64,000 nt of DNA from Glandiceps talaboti (GCF_964340395.1 NC_135554.1:12576251-12640250); one strand, 5' to 3'; positions 42,951 to 54,920 are shown, counted from the stretch's first letter. Notes: generated by a model from the letters alone, not told the origin. Numbers and translations: made by a program.

Positions 42951-43961
42951 CTACAGGAAAAACAAATGGATTATTCCTTTTCTTACATACACCCCATGAA
43001 TAAAATCCTTATACACTCAAGAGTGCACATTCTATCAAATATAGTTGCATACGAATTGCCATCGTGGAATAAATAAACTAGAGTTATAATTAGTGTTGAT
43101 TGTTGCATATATGTATTGAACTCATATTGTACGACACGCGACCTTCACGTTACCTTGTTTCAAACTAATTTTTATAATCTTATAGGGAAAATCCCCGATC
43201 TCGAGCTCGTATGTAGTTCATCAAGAATACATTGAACTTTTATCTTCAACAACACCTAGTGTGAGATATGACTCATGGCATGTACATGACAATACCGCGA
43301 CTGCGCGCTGCATACCTTCATCGTTGCGTTCGTTAACTTTGTACGACCAGCCTCTCCCAGTTTTAACTGTCCCTGGTGTCGAATGTAGCCTTGGCTTGCA
43401 GATAGTTGACCGATTAATGACTTCTTTATATTAACGACTTCTTGGTCGTCATCATCAGGATAGAGCACATCCTTGATTTCTCCATGACGAGACATGTGAA
43501 AAGAAAACCTAAAAATAAATGTGTTATTGTTTAAATTAAAAAACGAGGAAACATGTTGAGTTCAGCAAGGCTGTTGATATAATTAAGCATAGCTTCTCCG
43601 GACAAACATCTACGTAATTGGATTAAACAAGCACTTCAATCCTGCATATTCTAATTTTTAAAACTCTAACACGAAACTTGATATTCTTTATATTGCAATA
43701 CTACTTCATGATAGTAATATCAGTTAATTTTCCGGTCAAACATTATCGCCAATGGGTAAAGAATTGCAAAGTAAACCACAATCCATGTGCCCGCTATAGA
43801 GAAAATTGTAATAATTGTAATAGGTTTATACTAGTAAAATGTTTCGGACGGATAGAATTATTTTGGTCTCATCTGTAATGTTGTTAACTGTACATACCAA
43901 TCGTCAAAGTCCATCGTATCACTGTTCACGTCAACAATACCCATATCGTTACGAATGGGAG
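42811..43961 (-). CDS. LPD_N/vitellogenin-like gene piece, three exons, 5' part not found
   Basis: Three - strand exons: 43961-43898, 43508-43316 and 42950-42811. The first two join in phase 2 (TG|G = Trp): PIRNDMGIVDVNSDTMDFDD, W, FSFHMSRHGEIKDVLYPDDD, EVVNIKKSLIGQLSASQ. 'FxFxxxxGxIxdvxxpxDDxxxVxNIKKxxxxxL' is the pattern of the N-terminal lipid-transport domain shared by vitellogenins, apolipophorins and MTP. The third exon (DVKFTYDAKQGEDGLRFVKR ... KYFPTDT, stop TGA 42813-42811) continues in the style of the same domain. Exon 2 ends in phase 0 (AAG|GTATGC) while the clean acceptor of exon 3 needs phase 1. So a micro-exon is missing, a weaker acceptor inside exon 3 (GAAG|TTT) is used, or the gene is broken. 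The ORF stops far short of a real vitellogenin (over 1,000 residues), so it is either a very short paralogue or a relic. Confidence 0.55.
43316..43508 (-). CDS. LPD_N-like piece, exon B
   Basis: Acceptor TTTTTAG, phase 2 in; donor AAG|GTATGC, phase 0 out. It contains GEIKDVLYPDDDDQEVVNIK, the best family match of the three exons. Confidence 0.6.
43898..43961 (-). CDS. LPD_N-like piece, exon A
   Basis: Acceptor TTCCAG, phase 1 in; donor GATTG|GTATGT, phase 2 out. It encodes PIRNDMGIVDVNSDTMDFDD. Earlier exons must exist upstream (higher coordinates), but I could not identify them. Confidence 0.55.
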
Positions 43962-46591
43962 CTGGAATTAAATCGAAATAAATGCTTTACATTTGATCAT
44001 CAGGCCTCCCTAGTTCAAAGTAGGCTGCAGCATTTACAATGTATTGTTTAACGTTCAAATAATACAAACGTGTATGTGTATCTGTCATCAAATCGTCACT
44101 TCTTCTCGAGACGTGATTGTTACATTAGTCAGTTTCTCAATTGATATTCATGAATTTTCATTAAATATATTTTCCATTCGCATTTGCACAGTAGTTCGTT
44201 AATATATTTCAGCATGCGTCAATGTTTTAGCAACCAACGAACACCGCTCGGATGAGTTTATACATTTGGTTCAGTTCCGTCCGTCCGTCTGTCTGTCTGT
44301 CTGTCTGTCGGTCTGTCTATCTATCTATCTATCTATCCGTGCGTGCGTGCGTGAGTGCATGCGTGTGTATGTTCATCTCATATCACTTGCAAGCATCAAC
44401 TGATTTTAACCAAAACACATACGACAAGTGCAAGTCACGTGTTTTTCGACTAATCTAATATGGCCGAATGTCAGCCATGTTTGTTGTAAAATTATTCACA
44501 GTTTGTGTTATAACTTTGGACATGTAATACATGGAGACTGCATTGAAGTGTCAGCACCAAATTTATGAAATATGAGCTGGTGAACACATTAACATGACAG
44601 GAATTCACTTACTGTAACGTTTTTTTTCAAGGTCAAATAGCCAAATTAAGGTTATCTTCATAGCTTTCTGACTCAGACATTTCAAGTGATGATAATATTT
44701 TAATCGTGTTTTAGATTTTACTATGTGAGGCAAAAGCACATGAATTAATTTCGCGACATTGGCCTGTTTAAGAAAATGGCGGCCACATTTGTGATAAATA
44801 TAGATATTTTGCCTGTTATCTCCAAAAGCTTGTTACATATGGACACCATCCAAGTGTCTACATCATCAACTGTAGACTTTCTAAATGAGACTTGACCTTT
44901 GACCTCCACAAGCATTTTCAACTTGAGGTAAAATGACTTAAAATCTTCTTATGTTATCTCAAGATAAAGGCTCATTATAAATGTCTACCTCCGTTCCGCA
45001 TGAACTTCATATTAAATTTGTTGACTGTCAATAAGCAGTGGAATACTTCTTCAAGTTCTTCGATCAGATTGAGAGACACCTGTGTAATACATAAAGACAT
45101 GTATTAATATCAACTCAAGCGTTTGCAGCACAACCAAAACAAATGGACACTTTTATCCCGAATATTGAGATCTTCTCTCAACAAGGACAATAATCCATAA
45201 AAAGATGTGTATTTAACGAGAAGGGAAAGGACTTTATTAAACAACATCATCTACTTAATATGCAGGTTAATTTGAAAATGATACATTTTGTCGTTTTCTA
45301 AGAATTTCAAAAGTTGACGAAAACATGTGATTTTAAACCAGAATTTACGAATAATATTGTTACCCCACTTTTAAAAGACGAGGAAAGGCGATAATGAAAT
45401 GCTGATACAGACTAAAATGTCGATCGCCTTAAGCTATGCCAAATATTGGAAGATCGATACTTTTATCTATAAAGAGCCTAATTATCAATTTATATCAGGT
45501 CATTACGGAAATTAATTGTGAAGTGACAGGACCCTAAAAGTTAGGGGAGAGATGATTTGATAGCCACTGTCAAATTTCCTCATGCCTCTGTAGGTTTGTA
45601 GTAACCAATTTAGTTATCAGTTTTGATATTTGCTTGATGGCTATAAGTTTATAGGGATAACCATTGTTCTTCGCTGTTCACTTATCAGATTGCAGTCTTG
45701 TTGGTTAACGACTTCTTCCATGTTACATGTGACGTAGTTTACTTAATTGTATCTATCTGGCATATTGACAATTTCATCCACAGTGGGGGGTGAAGATAAC
45801 ACTTCCTTGAGATGGCCAACTTTGATAGCATTGTGTCAGCCACAAACGTATGTTTTTCATTAACATTAGATGTTATTTGTACATATAAAAAAAACGTTGT
45901 GATCAATTGCAACTGTCAGACAGGTTACATGTTCGAAGCTCTGTGAAGTTTAAATGGTGCTGGAGAAGTACATTTTAAAATATATTCAAATCATAATTCT
46001 TTTTAAAAGATAAATTGATGCACTAGAATATATAATGCAGCAGAGACAATTTAAATAAATGTTATACCCAAAACAACTATCGATTTTTATTGTTAAATAT
46101 TCAGGTTATGATTGGCATGTGCTATATCATGATAGATTTGTGTTTTTTATTGCTTTCCTTCTCCATCTCTCGTTTTGGATCAGCCATGTTATATCCAGAA
46201 TATAAAACAAGAAAGTGTTGTCCCTTGGTAGAACATGTATTTAAGTGTCGCTGCTACTGTTCTATTTAATTTGAGCTTAGATACCATTATGTTCATGGTA
46301 TTAAAAGTTATACAATAACTTCAACTATATACTTTCGCACATATGTGCCTGATGAATAAAGATATTTGACAAACATAATTGAAGTGTGTAATAGCCAGTA
46401 TTAACGTTGAATACTGAGAAATTATAAGCACAGTATGAAATAATCACATACACCGGTAAATACATGCATAGATACAAGGGACAGTATTTGCCAAAGTCTG
46501 TATTCACATTCACTCTAGTGAATTATCTTGTATTTAACTCAAACGCAAAAGGAAAAATTATTAGATTTTTTGAGTTTTAGTGGATTCCAGT
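43962..46591. other. Intergenic, AT-rich, with a dispersed repeat
   Basis: No coding exon that I can support. It contains a GTCC/GTCT/ATCT tetranucleotide tract (about 44276-44350) and dispersed repeat copy 2. Missing 5' exons of the LPD_N-like gene could be here. Confidence 0.4.
44460..45070. repeat. Dispersed repeat, copy 2
   Basis: Shares an ordered series of short blocks with 27350-27870 (TGGCCGAATG.CAGC, TTTGTTGTAAAATT, TATCTCCAAA, TATGGACACCAT, GACCTTTGACCT.CAC.A.CATTT). Divergence is roughly a quarter to a third of sites. Confidence 0.65.
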
Positions 46592-47021
46592 CCTTTTGCG
46601 CAGTGATACATTCAGATCTACATCTACCTGACAGGTGTAAACACTGAGAATATAGTGCCATGGTACTATTTTAACAAAAGATAAAGTTATATGTATGTAA
46701 TATTTCGACATAGCGTGGCAACAATGAATAGCGCCCCTTACGGCTTAACGATTGACTTTTGTCTTTTTCCACCTGCACGTGCAACGGACTCACTGACTGT
46801 GTGTGTGTAAAGTGCAAAGGCTTGTGGGCATTCGGGTGGGTCATTAACAGATCGGGGTACACAAAACGTACGTACCATATAATATCATATCATAGTAACA
46901 AGCCTTTTGCGCAGTGATACATTCAGATCTACATCTACCTGACAGGTGTAAACACTGAGAATATAGTGCCATGGTACTATTTTAACAAAAGATAAAGTTA
47001 TATGTATGTAATATTTCGACA
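46592..47021. repeat. 119-bp direct repeats flanking a 192-bp unit
   Basis: 46592-46710 (CCTTTTGCGCAGTGATACAT ... ATATTTCGACA) is repeated at 46903-47021 with offset 311 and almost no change. The segment between, 46711-46902, is a separate unit that recurs inverted at 47292-47481. Confidence 0.88.
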
Positions 47022-47291
47022 GTTATAATGGTGTAAGGAAAGTTCAAAGATTTGCCGAGAACTGAATAATTTTCGAATGACTAATTTGTTGTCTTCAAAT
47101 TATGATAAATGTCAAACTTGAATATAAGACAATAAAGAAAATATAATTATACTGTGATATAGATCTCTCTCGGAACACTGGAAATTTTCTACGAACATTG
47201 ATTTCTCACTAGAGCCCTAACGACATTGACTGACACTTTCTAATTTAATTTGTTTTACGGATCAGCCTATAGGCTCTTAGCCTTACTCAGC

Positions 47292-47481
47292 TGTTACTAT
47301 GATATGATATTATATGGTACGTACGTTTTGTGTACCCCGATCTGTTAATGACCCACCCGAATGCCCACAAGCCTTTGCACTTTACACACACACAGTCAGT
47401 GAGTCCGTTGCACGTGCAGGTGGAAAAAGACAAAAGTCAATCGTTAAGCCGTAAGGGGCGCTATTCATTGTTGCCACGCTA
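47292..47481. repeat. Inverted copy of 46711-46900
   Basis: The 190 bases starting TGTTACTATGATATGATATT and ending GTTGCCACGCTA are an almost exact reverse complement of 46711-46900. With 47022-47291 as loop they can form a long hairpin. Confidence 0.88.
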
Positions 47482-47620
47482 TGCTCTGATGCATCATGTA
47501 CACATACTCACTGGACAGCGCGTCCATTCAGAAGCTAAGTAACATAAGCCAGCTAGGACATACGATTTCTTTGTTCATATATCTCTATGCCAGAAAACAC
47601 AGTGCACATTGTATTTATCC

Positions 47621-47680
47621 TTGCCCATGACCACTTTTCTGCACTGACAAACGTGGTTACATATGTGAAAAACAGTTCAA
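47621..47680 (+). pseudogene. Relic of a C-type lectin last exon
   Basis: CTDKRGYICEKQ is encoded at 47640-47675 and preceded by a frameshifted remnant of WDDHY (CATGACCACTTTTC). It aligns base by base with the lectin exon at 48443-48510 (YNWDDHYCSDRRGYICEN), implying an older tandem duplication of this lectin gene. Confidence 0.7.
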
Positions 47681-47910
47681 ATAACCAATGAGTGAAATTA
47701 AAGTTTGGCATGTCCTTTTATGGTAACTGTCTAAAAGCATTTGAAACGTAGAAGAAACAAATTGCAATTATTACCTTTTTCTTCTTTTGTCAAATTCATA
47801 CATTGCAAGAAATTTTAACATTTTCGTTTCTAATAAGTAATGGGTCAAAAAGTGTATTGGTAGTAGGTACGTCAAAATTCACCTGTGTTTTTTTATATTT
47901 ATTTTTAAAG

Positions 47911-48226
47911 ATCCAAAAGTCAACGATTTGTTGGACAAATTCGTGTTATTTACGGACTCTAAAACGCAGGCAGAAGCGGCTGCAGCATGTGAGGCAATTG
48001 CTCTTCGCCTTGCAAGAGACACAAGTGACGTGATACACAGTACCCTTGTCAACAAAATAACCTTAGCAGGTCAAAGAGGCCAGTCTTTTTACATCGATGG
48101 TAAAAATGTCAATGGTGTTCCCCACTACTTGGATTAAATATAAACATTTTGCATTATTGATTAAATATAAACATTTTGCACCTGGACAGTACAGCCAGAC
48201 GCTTCAGGTCAATGCTTCTATTTATG
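47911..48226 (+). pseudogene. Lectin exon with in-frame stops
   Basis: Phase 1 in, phase 2 out (TG|GTGAGT). FVLFTDSKTQAEAAAACEAI, LRLARDTSDVIHSTLVNKI and SFYIDGKNVNGVPHYLD precede the stops. TWTVQPDASGQCFYL follows them in the same frame. The WxxxQPDxxGQC motif is the usual ligand loop region. Confidence 0.75.
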
Positions 48227-48442
48227 GTGAGTTAGAACTAATTATGGTAACATTGTAATTTACTTTGGCATAGGTCCAATATTTTTTTTCAGAAGCGCAA
48301 GGTTATCAAACAAAAGTATTCATGGTCACTATGTAGACAGTTTTAACCTTAGAATAACCAGTGTAATGCTAACCCAATTGTACTTTTTCCATGGCATTTG
48401 TTCATGACATTGTAATAAATGTATTTCTGTTCTATTCTAAAG

Positions 48443-48510
48443 GAGCGCCGTTAACTATAACTGGGATGACCATTATTGTAGTGACAGGCGTGGTTACATA
48501 TGTGAAAATG
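48443..48510 (+). CDS. Lectin last exon
   Basis: Phase 2 in, phase 1 out (AATG|GTATGT). It encodes WSAVNYNWDDHYCSDRRGYI followed by CEN, the WDDxxC...GYICE end of a C-type lectin domain. Confidence 0.82.
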
Positions 48511-48893
48511 GTATGTAAGAGATTTTTATGTAAAGTAAAGATGTTTATGAAAGCATACATCATATCAGACCGTGATAAAGAAATCTGGTTGTTTTCGACA
48601 AAAACTATTATTTAGTGTGTATATCTTGCTGACAGTGTGTTACATTTCTATGTCGTTTGGATATGTGCAGATCAATTCGACAACTACGAAATGAAAGTAA
48701 AATTTATGTAGCGATTGACTAAGAGAAACGAGACTTAAAAAAGTTGTTTAGTTTATACCACCAACATATCTTTATGAGATGTACAGAAATAGTACAAACT
48801 AGTTGAACTCCTATAGTCTCTCTGGTATGAGGATATCGTTATATAAAATCTAATTACACAAATAAAATAAATTTGGAACAAATGTGATATTTA

Positions 48894-49040
48894 AGCAATA
48901 AACCACCCCCTGGGGATGGTATACCAAGAGGTTTTGACCAGTGAACGAAATATATGCACGAGCGATAGCGAGTGCATGTATTAAGTTCACTGGTCAAAAC
49001 CGAGTGGTATACCTTCCCCCGGGGGTGGTTTATCGCTATT
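48894..49040. repeat. Long imperfect palindrome (foldback)
   Basis: The left arm ATAAACCACCCCCTGGGGAT ... GTTTTGACCAGTGAAC and the right arm (GTTCACTGGTCAAAAC ... GGGGGTGGTTTAT) pair over about 62 bases with few mismatches. The loop is about 12 bases (GAGCGATAGCGA). Confidence 0.88.
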
Positions 49041-49930
49041 ATATTATACTAGTATATTGAAAATATCGGAAACAAGATAAGAACTAACGTTTTCTCGTTT
49101 CATAATGCGCCTCTGTGACTAATTTGCATAACAATAACGCTGCTTTCAAGACAGCTGATCTAGGCCACAACGTGAACGTCGTGCAGCGACTGGATTTATT
49201 TTATCTGCTGGTCGTTTCTAGGGATAATCTGTACATTGATCGGCTCATTAAAAGTGGACAGTGATGTTTGACTGTTGACCTGTTTGACTCAAGGTATAAA
49301 CTTGAAGTGGTTTATTGAATACAGCGTGCTTCGATCGTTCCCGGCCGAATTCGCGACTCGGTGAAGTGATAGACAGGTTGATATTTACAATGTATAATAT
49401 ATTACTGGAAGTTACGTCAGTAGATTTTCGGGTTTGAGGATTTCCCTCTCGGATTGATGACTGATACTCTAGGACAGGATCCCAGACAAATTTATACTTA
49501 GATTAATGGTAAGTCGGCCAGTGTAAGCTCTTTCACTTGCTTCATTTTTATGACAGGACGGGACAGCTCACCAATGTTTCCAGTCCAGCCGCGCCGAGGC
49601 TGGGACCGATCTCGTGCATGCCTTGACCTTAGTACATGAAGCAGGCGATGATTTGAACATATACGCGATGACTTGGTTGCTTTCGAAATTTCCTTCATAA
49701 TTTCTCATAAAATATTGTCTCATTGAGAGAAAATCCTCCTCTGACAATTCGAAGAGTTCACTATCAGTATCACGGCGGACTACAACTCAACGCTCGTAGA
49801 GGAACAATATTGTTTGGACGCGTGCCAACCGTGCATTATCGCTCGTTTTAGACGTGCTAGTTCGATGTCTAGATAGACCAATCAGATCTCTTGATTTGCG
49901 CCAACAATATACTTGTATAATATAATATAA
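49036..49930. mobile_element. Possible DNA element with inverted AT-rich ends
   Basis: TATTATATTATACTAGTATATTG near 49037 is inverted at about 49908-49930 (CAATATACTTGTATAATATAATA). The interior has no recognisable ORF. A 66-aa - strand frame at 49498-49698 matches nothing I know. The palindrome at 48894-49040 directly abuts the left end and may belong to the same element. Confidence 0.45.
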
Positions 49931-50137
49931 TACATTATATTACATTGAGAGAACATTATGTACATGACATGTCAGAAATATCTGATAAATAGATAACAGC
50001 AATGACGTTTTAGTGATGAGCTACAAAATGAAAAGGATGCATTTAATCACTATATACCAAATAAATCGACCAACATATGAGTTTGCGATGAACTGCTTTT
50101 AAAATTCTTGTTTGGTCTGATTTATTATTTTTAAAAG

Positions 50138-50366
50138 AATGTCATGTTGAGAGTGGATTTAACAGACCAGGAGGTGATTTTGCATGTGAGGAAAATGGTC
50201 ACGGGAATAAAAAGGAGACGTCCGAAGAATGTTGTGCTGATTGTAAAACCAGTCCTGGCTGCAAAGCTTGGACGTTTAACAAGACAAATGGTGATTGCTG
50301 GTTGAAGCATACTGTACCAGCGAAAATCGCTCTTTCTCATGCTGATTCAGGAGTAATATATGGTAG
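50138..50366 (+). CDS. PAN/apple domain exon
   Basis: Phase 1 in; donor TGGTAG|GTATAT chosen in phase 2 because it joins in frame to the membrane exon. ECHVESGFNRPGGDFACEEN, SEECCADCKTSPGCKAWTF and NGDCWLKHTVPAK give the PAN pattern C...C..CxxxPxCxAWTFN...CWLK. PAN domains mediate protein or sugar contacts. Confidence 0.85.
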
Positions 50367-50729
50367 GTATATTAATATTTTGATTATTGTACATTTCCAA
50401 ATGAAAAATGGGCCAATTTAACAAAAGGTTCAATTCATTTTCAAATATATTTTGCCACAATACATCTGTTATTGGACAGTATGATTTCCAGGCATTGACT
50501 CGGAGTTATTACTAAACACTCCAGTAATGTTCCCTTCTTCTAAGTGAAACTTGCAAACAAATTGAATTTGGCAGAATACTGGTACATTTATATGGACGCC
50601 AGTTAATAAACATTTAAGTGTATTCTTTCAAATATTATGTAGCAATCAGTGATTGACATCACCTTCTGTAAAACAAACAAACAACCAAACAAACAAACAC
50701 CATCTTTTTCACAAATGATCACAGTTTTG

Positions 50730-51210
50730 TTAATGAATAATTTGCATTATTAATTATTTCCGGTAATTAGGCTATATCTTAAGAATACATGCTTCAATTT
50801 CAATACAATTTAGTACATATGTTAAACATAACAGTGCATATATCCGATAAATTTTGTTGATATAGATTACAGTCTTAATGAAAAATTTGCATAATTAATG
50901 ATTATTGGTAACTAGGCTATATCTTAAAAATACAAGCTTCAAATTTCATATAATATGGTACATATATCAACTAAAATAATACGTACCTGTGTTAAGATGT
51001 TGTTGATACAACTTTTACCTTTAGTGAGTAATTTGAATAACGAAAGATATTCAGTAATGAAGCAGTATCATGCACTCTTCGAATTCCGTATAATTTGGCA
51101 TATACACATTAACCTTGGGAAGCACACTTGTCCAAAAAACCTGTTAGCGTAGTTTTTTTTTTAGTTTTAATGACCAATTTGCATAATTAGTGATTCCCAG
51201 GCATTCAGTT
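50730..51210. repeat. Diverged tandem repeat, period about 146 bp
   Basis: The phrase AATGAxxAATTTGCATxATTAxT recurs near 50732, 50879, 51024 and 51168. Between copies, TAGGCTATATCTTAA.AATACA.GCTTCAA...GGTACATAT is shared by the first two or three. It lies in the intron between the PAN and membrane exons. Confidence 0.75.
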
Positions 51211-51389
51211 CAAATCTGGTTTGTTTTTTATTATGAGCCCACTCAAATCGAATGTCCTTGGATATAAATTGCATTTTCAGTTACCAGAAGACTGAGATAT
51301 TTGCTCCATATTGTGTAAAAGGAATGAATACGCCCATCTCCACTTGACCACCTTTAATTTAAATATCAATTCCATTAATTTTGTTACAG

Positions 51390-51495
51390 AATCTGGGCTA
51401 TAGTGTTAATTGTTGTGGCTGTCGTCGTCGTCTGCGTGTGCTGCTGCTGTTGTTGTATTAAGTGTAATTGCTGTAGCAGTTATGCGTCCTTTTAG
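51390..51495 (+). CDS. Transmembrane and poly-cysteine tail exon
   Basis: Acceptor TTGTTACAG, phase 2 in, stop TAG 51493-51495. IWAIVLIVVAVVVVCV is a strong membrane helix, followed by CCCCCCIKCNCCSSYASF. The dense cysteines next to the membrane would be palmitoylation candidates. In other phases the exon hits a stop within a few codons or gives a Leu-rich frame without a membrane anchor, so this phase is preferred. Confidence 0.72.
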
Positions 51496-52139
51496 TAGTC
51501 AGAGAGAGGAGATACAGCAACGGTCGACGCTGAAGACTGGACACCTTTTTGATGAATCTAGTAACATGGGTGGAGGCAACGGAGGTGTCACTCAGTCTCA
51601 ACAATTCATTCATTTTTATGAACATTAGATAGTTTTGATAACCATGGCTTTGGATGAGAGTGCAATTTTTTTAATGTAACTGTTTTAATCACATACATGC
51701 GAAACAATATATTTTGAGTGATCAAATTGATAAACAGGTGTAACAAGAACATTCGTAATAATTTAGTTTTCAATATCGGCCATGTCACGTAAATACAATG
51801 ACGTTTTAAAAACAGAAAATTTTGCTATATCTTTTCTTTATTTCGCTGCTAGTCACAATAGTAAAATGGTTAAAGTGGTAGGCTTGTCTATGTCATCACC
51901 ACGCTGCCGGTTCGAGTCTTACCGCTGCTATTTGTTTTTGAATTAATTGCTAAACTCCCTGCGTAAGATTTGAAAGACCACTCTGCCCCAGTTAGTCATA
52001 TAGCGAGTGTAGACCATATAACAATTATTTTGGTATTACAATTATAGGCGGTGAATTAATTCAATTTTCACTTTCTCTTTGTTCGAATAAAAATATTGCT
52101 TTGGTGGCAGTTTTAATGTCTTTTCATAAAATCCAAGCC
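51496..52139. other. 3' flank of the second lectin gene
   Basis: No coding exon. AATAAA near 52087 could serve as a poly(A) signal. The 72-aa frame over 51410-51628 begins within the membrane exon in another phase and is not supported. Confidence 0.4.
51861..51935 (+). repeat. tRNA-derived SINE remnant
   Basis: A B-box-like GGTTCGAGTCT at 51909-51919 and a weak A-box-like TGGTTAAAGTGG at about 51868. It is only suggestive. Confidence 0.35.
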
Positions 52140-52992
<853 letters not shown>

Positions 52993-53547
52993 TACATTTC
53001 TGTCCGGTACACAGAGATTGTCATACATAACTATTACAGTCACTTCAGTTTCCCTTTGTACATGGGCCATAACGCTCATTTCTAATCAGGACCAAAAGAC
53101 AAATTTAGTCGATTGTCACCGATTAGCATCACTGTAATATGCATATTAGAAAAAAATGCCATTCTGTACACGTACCACCCACACATCATGGAAACCTTCC
53201 AAATAACACAGGCATCAGATATCCTGTTTATAAAGAATCAAATAAATTACTTCCTTCTTTCCATATAAAATGCAAACATGAAAGAACACACCCGCGTATC
53301 AATACATACATCTTCGTATACCCCATCCCCAACACAGGCACGCATGCATCCACACAACGTTTCAAGTTTTCGAGAGTGAAATTTAAGCCGGAATAGAGTT
53401 AACTCGACGGGTGTGTTTTTTGTGCTTGGTTCCTATAACTGAAAGTGCATACAGAGGTCAAGGTTAACTTTAAACATAGAGAAGAGTTTCAAGCCCCTCA
53501 CACAGACACACGTACACGGATCGGACACACATCATACATACACATAT

Positions 53548-53677
53548 ATGTATAAACAACATACACACACACACACACATACACACACACGCACACGCAT
53601 GGTGTTTATCATACAGCATATAGCTTATTCATCGGATGTAGAATGGTGCATACATGCATACATACATACATACATAG

Positions 53678-53708
<31 letters not shown>

Positions 53709-53818
53709 CATACATACATACATACATACATACATACACACATACATACATAACATACACACATACATACATACATACATACATACATACATACATACAT
53801 ACACACACACATACACTC
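53548..53818. repeat. CA and ATAC tracts in copy A
   Basis: (AC)n at 53560-53600 and (ATAC)n at about 53652-53816 with ACAC interruptions. The copy B counterpart is 60640-60812. Confidence 0.93.
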
Positions 53819-54567
53819 TAATCCCCAGGGATCACGAATTGTCAAATTCATGATTGTGTTCATCTTCCATCCTCAGTGAAACTTTGCCAAGTTTCGACGT
53901 AAATATGACCCGATCAATCCAGTTATCTCAGTGTTATAGTATTCAACCGATCACGTACTTCCCACCCTCAGGCTTGGCATGCATAGTTATCTCACTTCCG
54001 GTTTTAGCAGAAGACCTTTTCCACAGAAGTGTAACACATGCACAGACTGTCAAAGTACTGTATGTTTTAACGTTGCCTTACGCTGATGGGACCTCCATCA
54101 ATCTTTGGTTCGGCTTCACAATGAATCGGTAACAATGTTGAAATAAAGGAAACGTTTTAAATTTTTACAAGTACAATTTTTAGATTCGGATCACATATAG
54201 TAAGCTAATGAGACAGGATACCTACTGCAGAATACAGTGCTATTATTAAAATGACATACAGTTTTAGTGATAGTGATTTTTTGATACCACTGAGTATATT
54301 GACAGATAATCTGCTAAATTAGCCGAAAGAGAGAAGAAGTGGCTTTCCCGCCATATTGCCCATGTAAATAATCATGATGTTCTTGCTTGTCGTTTTGTTG
54401 CCCTAAATGTAAGAACAAATCTCATAAATAGAGATGAAGTCTGGTGTTTATTTTTCATCAAATTAAATTTTATCACAGATTCAGTAGATCTCACTCTCTG
54501 TCCATAGAATATAAATCCAGAGAATTGTAAATTATATATGTGCTTGCCTTGAACGCGTGAACTTTTG

Positions 54568-54588
54568 TGACGTCATGGTCTATAAGTA
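54568..54588 (+). promoter_or_regulatory. CRE plus TATA-like promoter motif, copy A
   Basis: Palindromic TGACGTCA at 54568-54575 and TATAAGTA at 54581-54588. The pair is kept in copy B. It lies about 330 bases upstream of a possible short first coding exon. Confidence 0.35.
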
Positions 54589-54920
54589 GCTCAACGCAAA
54601 CTCATGTGTTCACACAGCATGCGGTTTGGTGGGTGCAGTATCACACTGAATTTGAATTCTATCAAACAGACTTTCTGAATGACATGTGTCCAGTTTAACC
54701 ACTGATCAACTATTACATGTAAGTAGAAGTTTATTGTAACCTTTGGGGTTTATTTTTTTTTGTCATCAGCGTTGTTAAATTTCAAAAACGTAAAATTGGA
54801 TATGGTGGATAACTCCGTGTACATGTGCTAGTTTTAGGTCGAGCATGTTTGTAGCGTTATACTTCAGTGCTGGTGTGGATATATGAAATTCAGAAATCGG
54901 CTTTGGGGTCAGTTGACAGT

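Larger units (their letters stand above)
47911..51495 (+). pseudogene. C-type lectin + PAN/apple + transmembrane receptor-like gene, lectin exon interrupted by stops
   Basis: Four phase-compatible exons: 47911-48226, 48443-48510, 50138-50366 and 51390-51495. They encode a C-type lectin domain, one PAN/apple domain, a transmembrane helix and a very short cytoplasmic tail rich in cysteine. The 5' exon (signal peptide) is not seen. In the lectin exon, frame is kept on both sides of 48132-48180, yet that segment holds TAA at 48135, 48141, 48162 and 48168. They lie in two copies of a 22-bp sequence (GATTAAATATAAAC...), 27 bases apart. Downstream the same frame continues with TWTVQPDASGQCFYL and then WSAVNYNWDDHYC. 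So the gene is a recent pseudogene or this is a null allele. A sequencing or assembly error would have to explain four stops. Confidence 0.7.

Noticed and set aside
46671-46862. 63-aa - strand frame whose protein recurs at 47330-47542 on the + strand
   Set aside because: The repeat of the protein is explained by the inverted DNA duplication. It has no domain and no codon-level conservation to test.
53139-53396. Frames repeated in both duplicate copies (for example 53139-53396 and 60197-60475)
   Set aside because: They are conserved only because the duplication is recent. No domain, and other frames are equally conserved.
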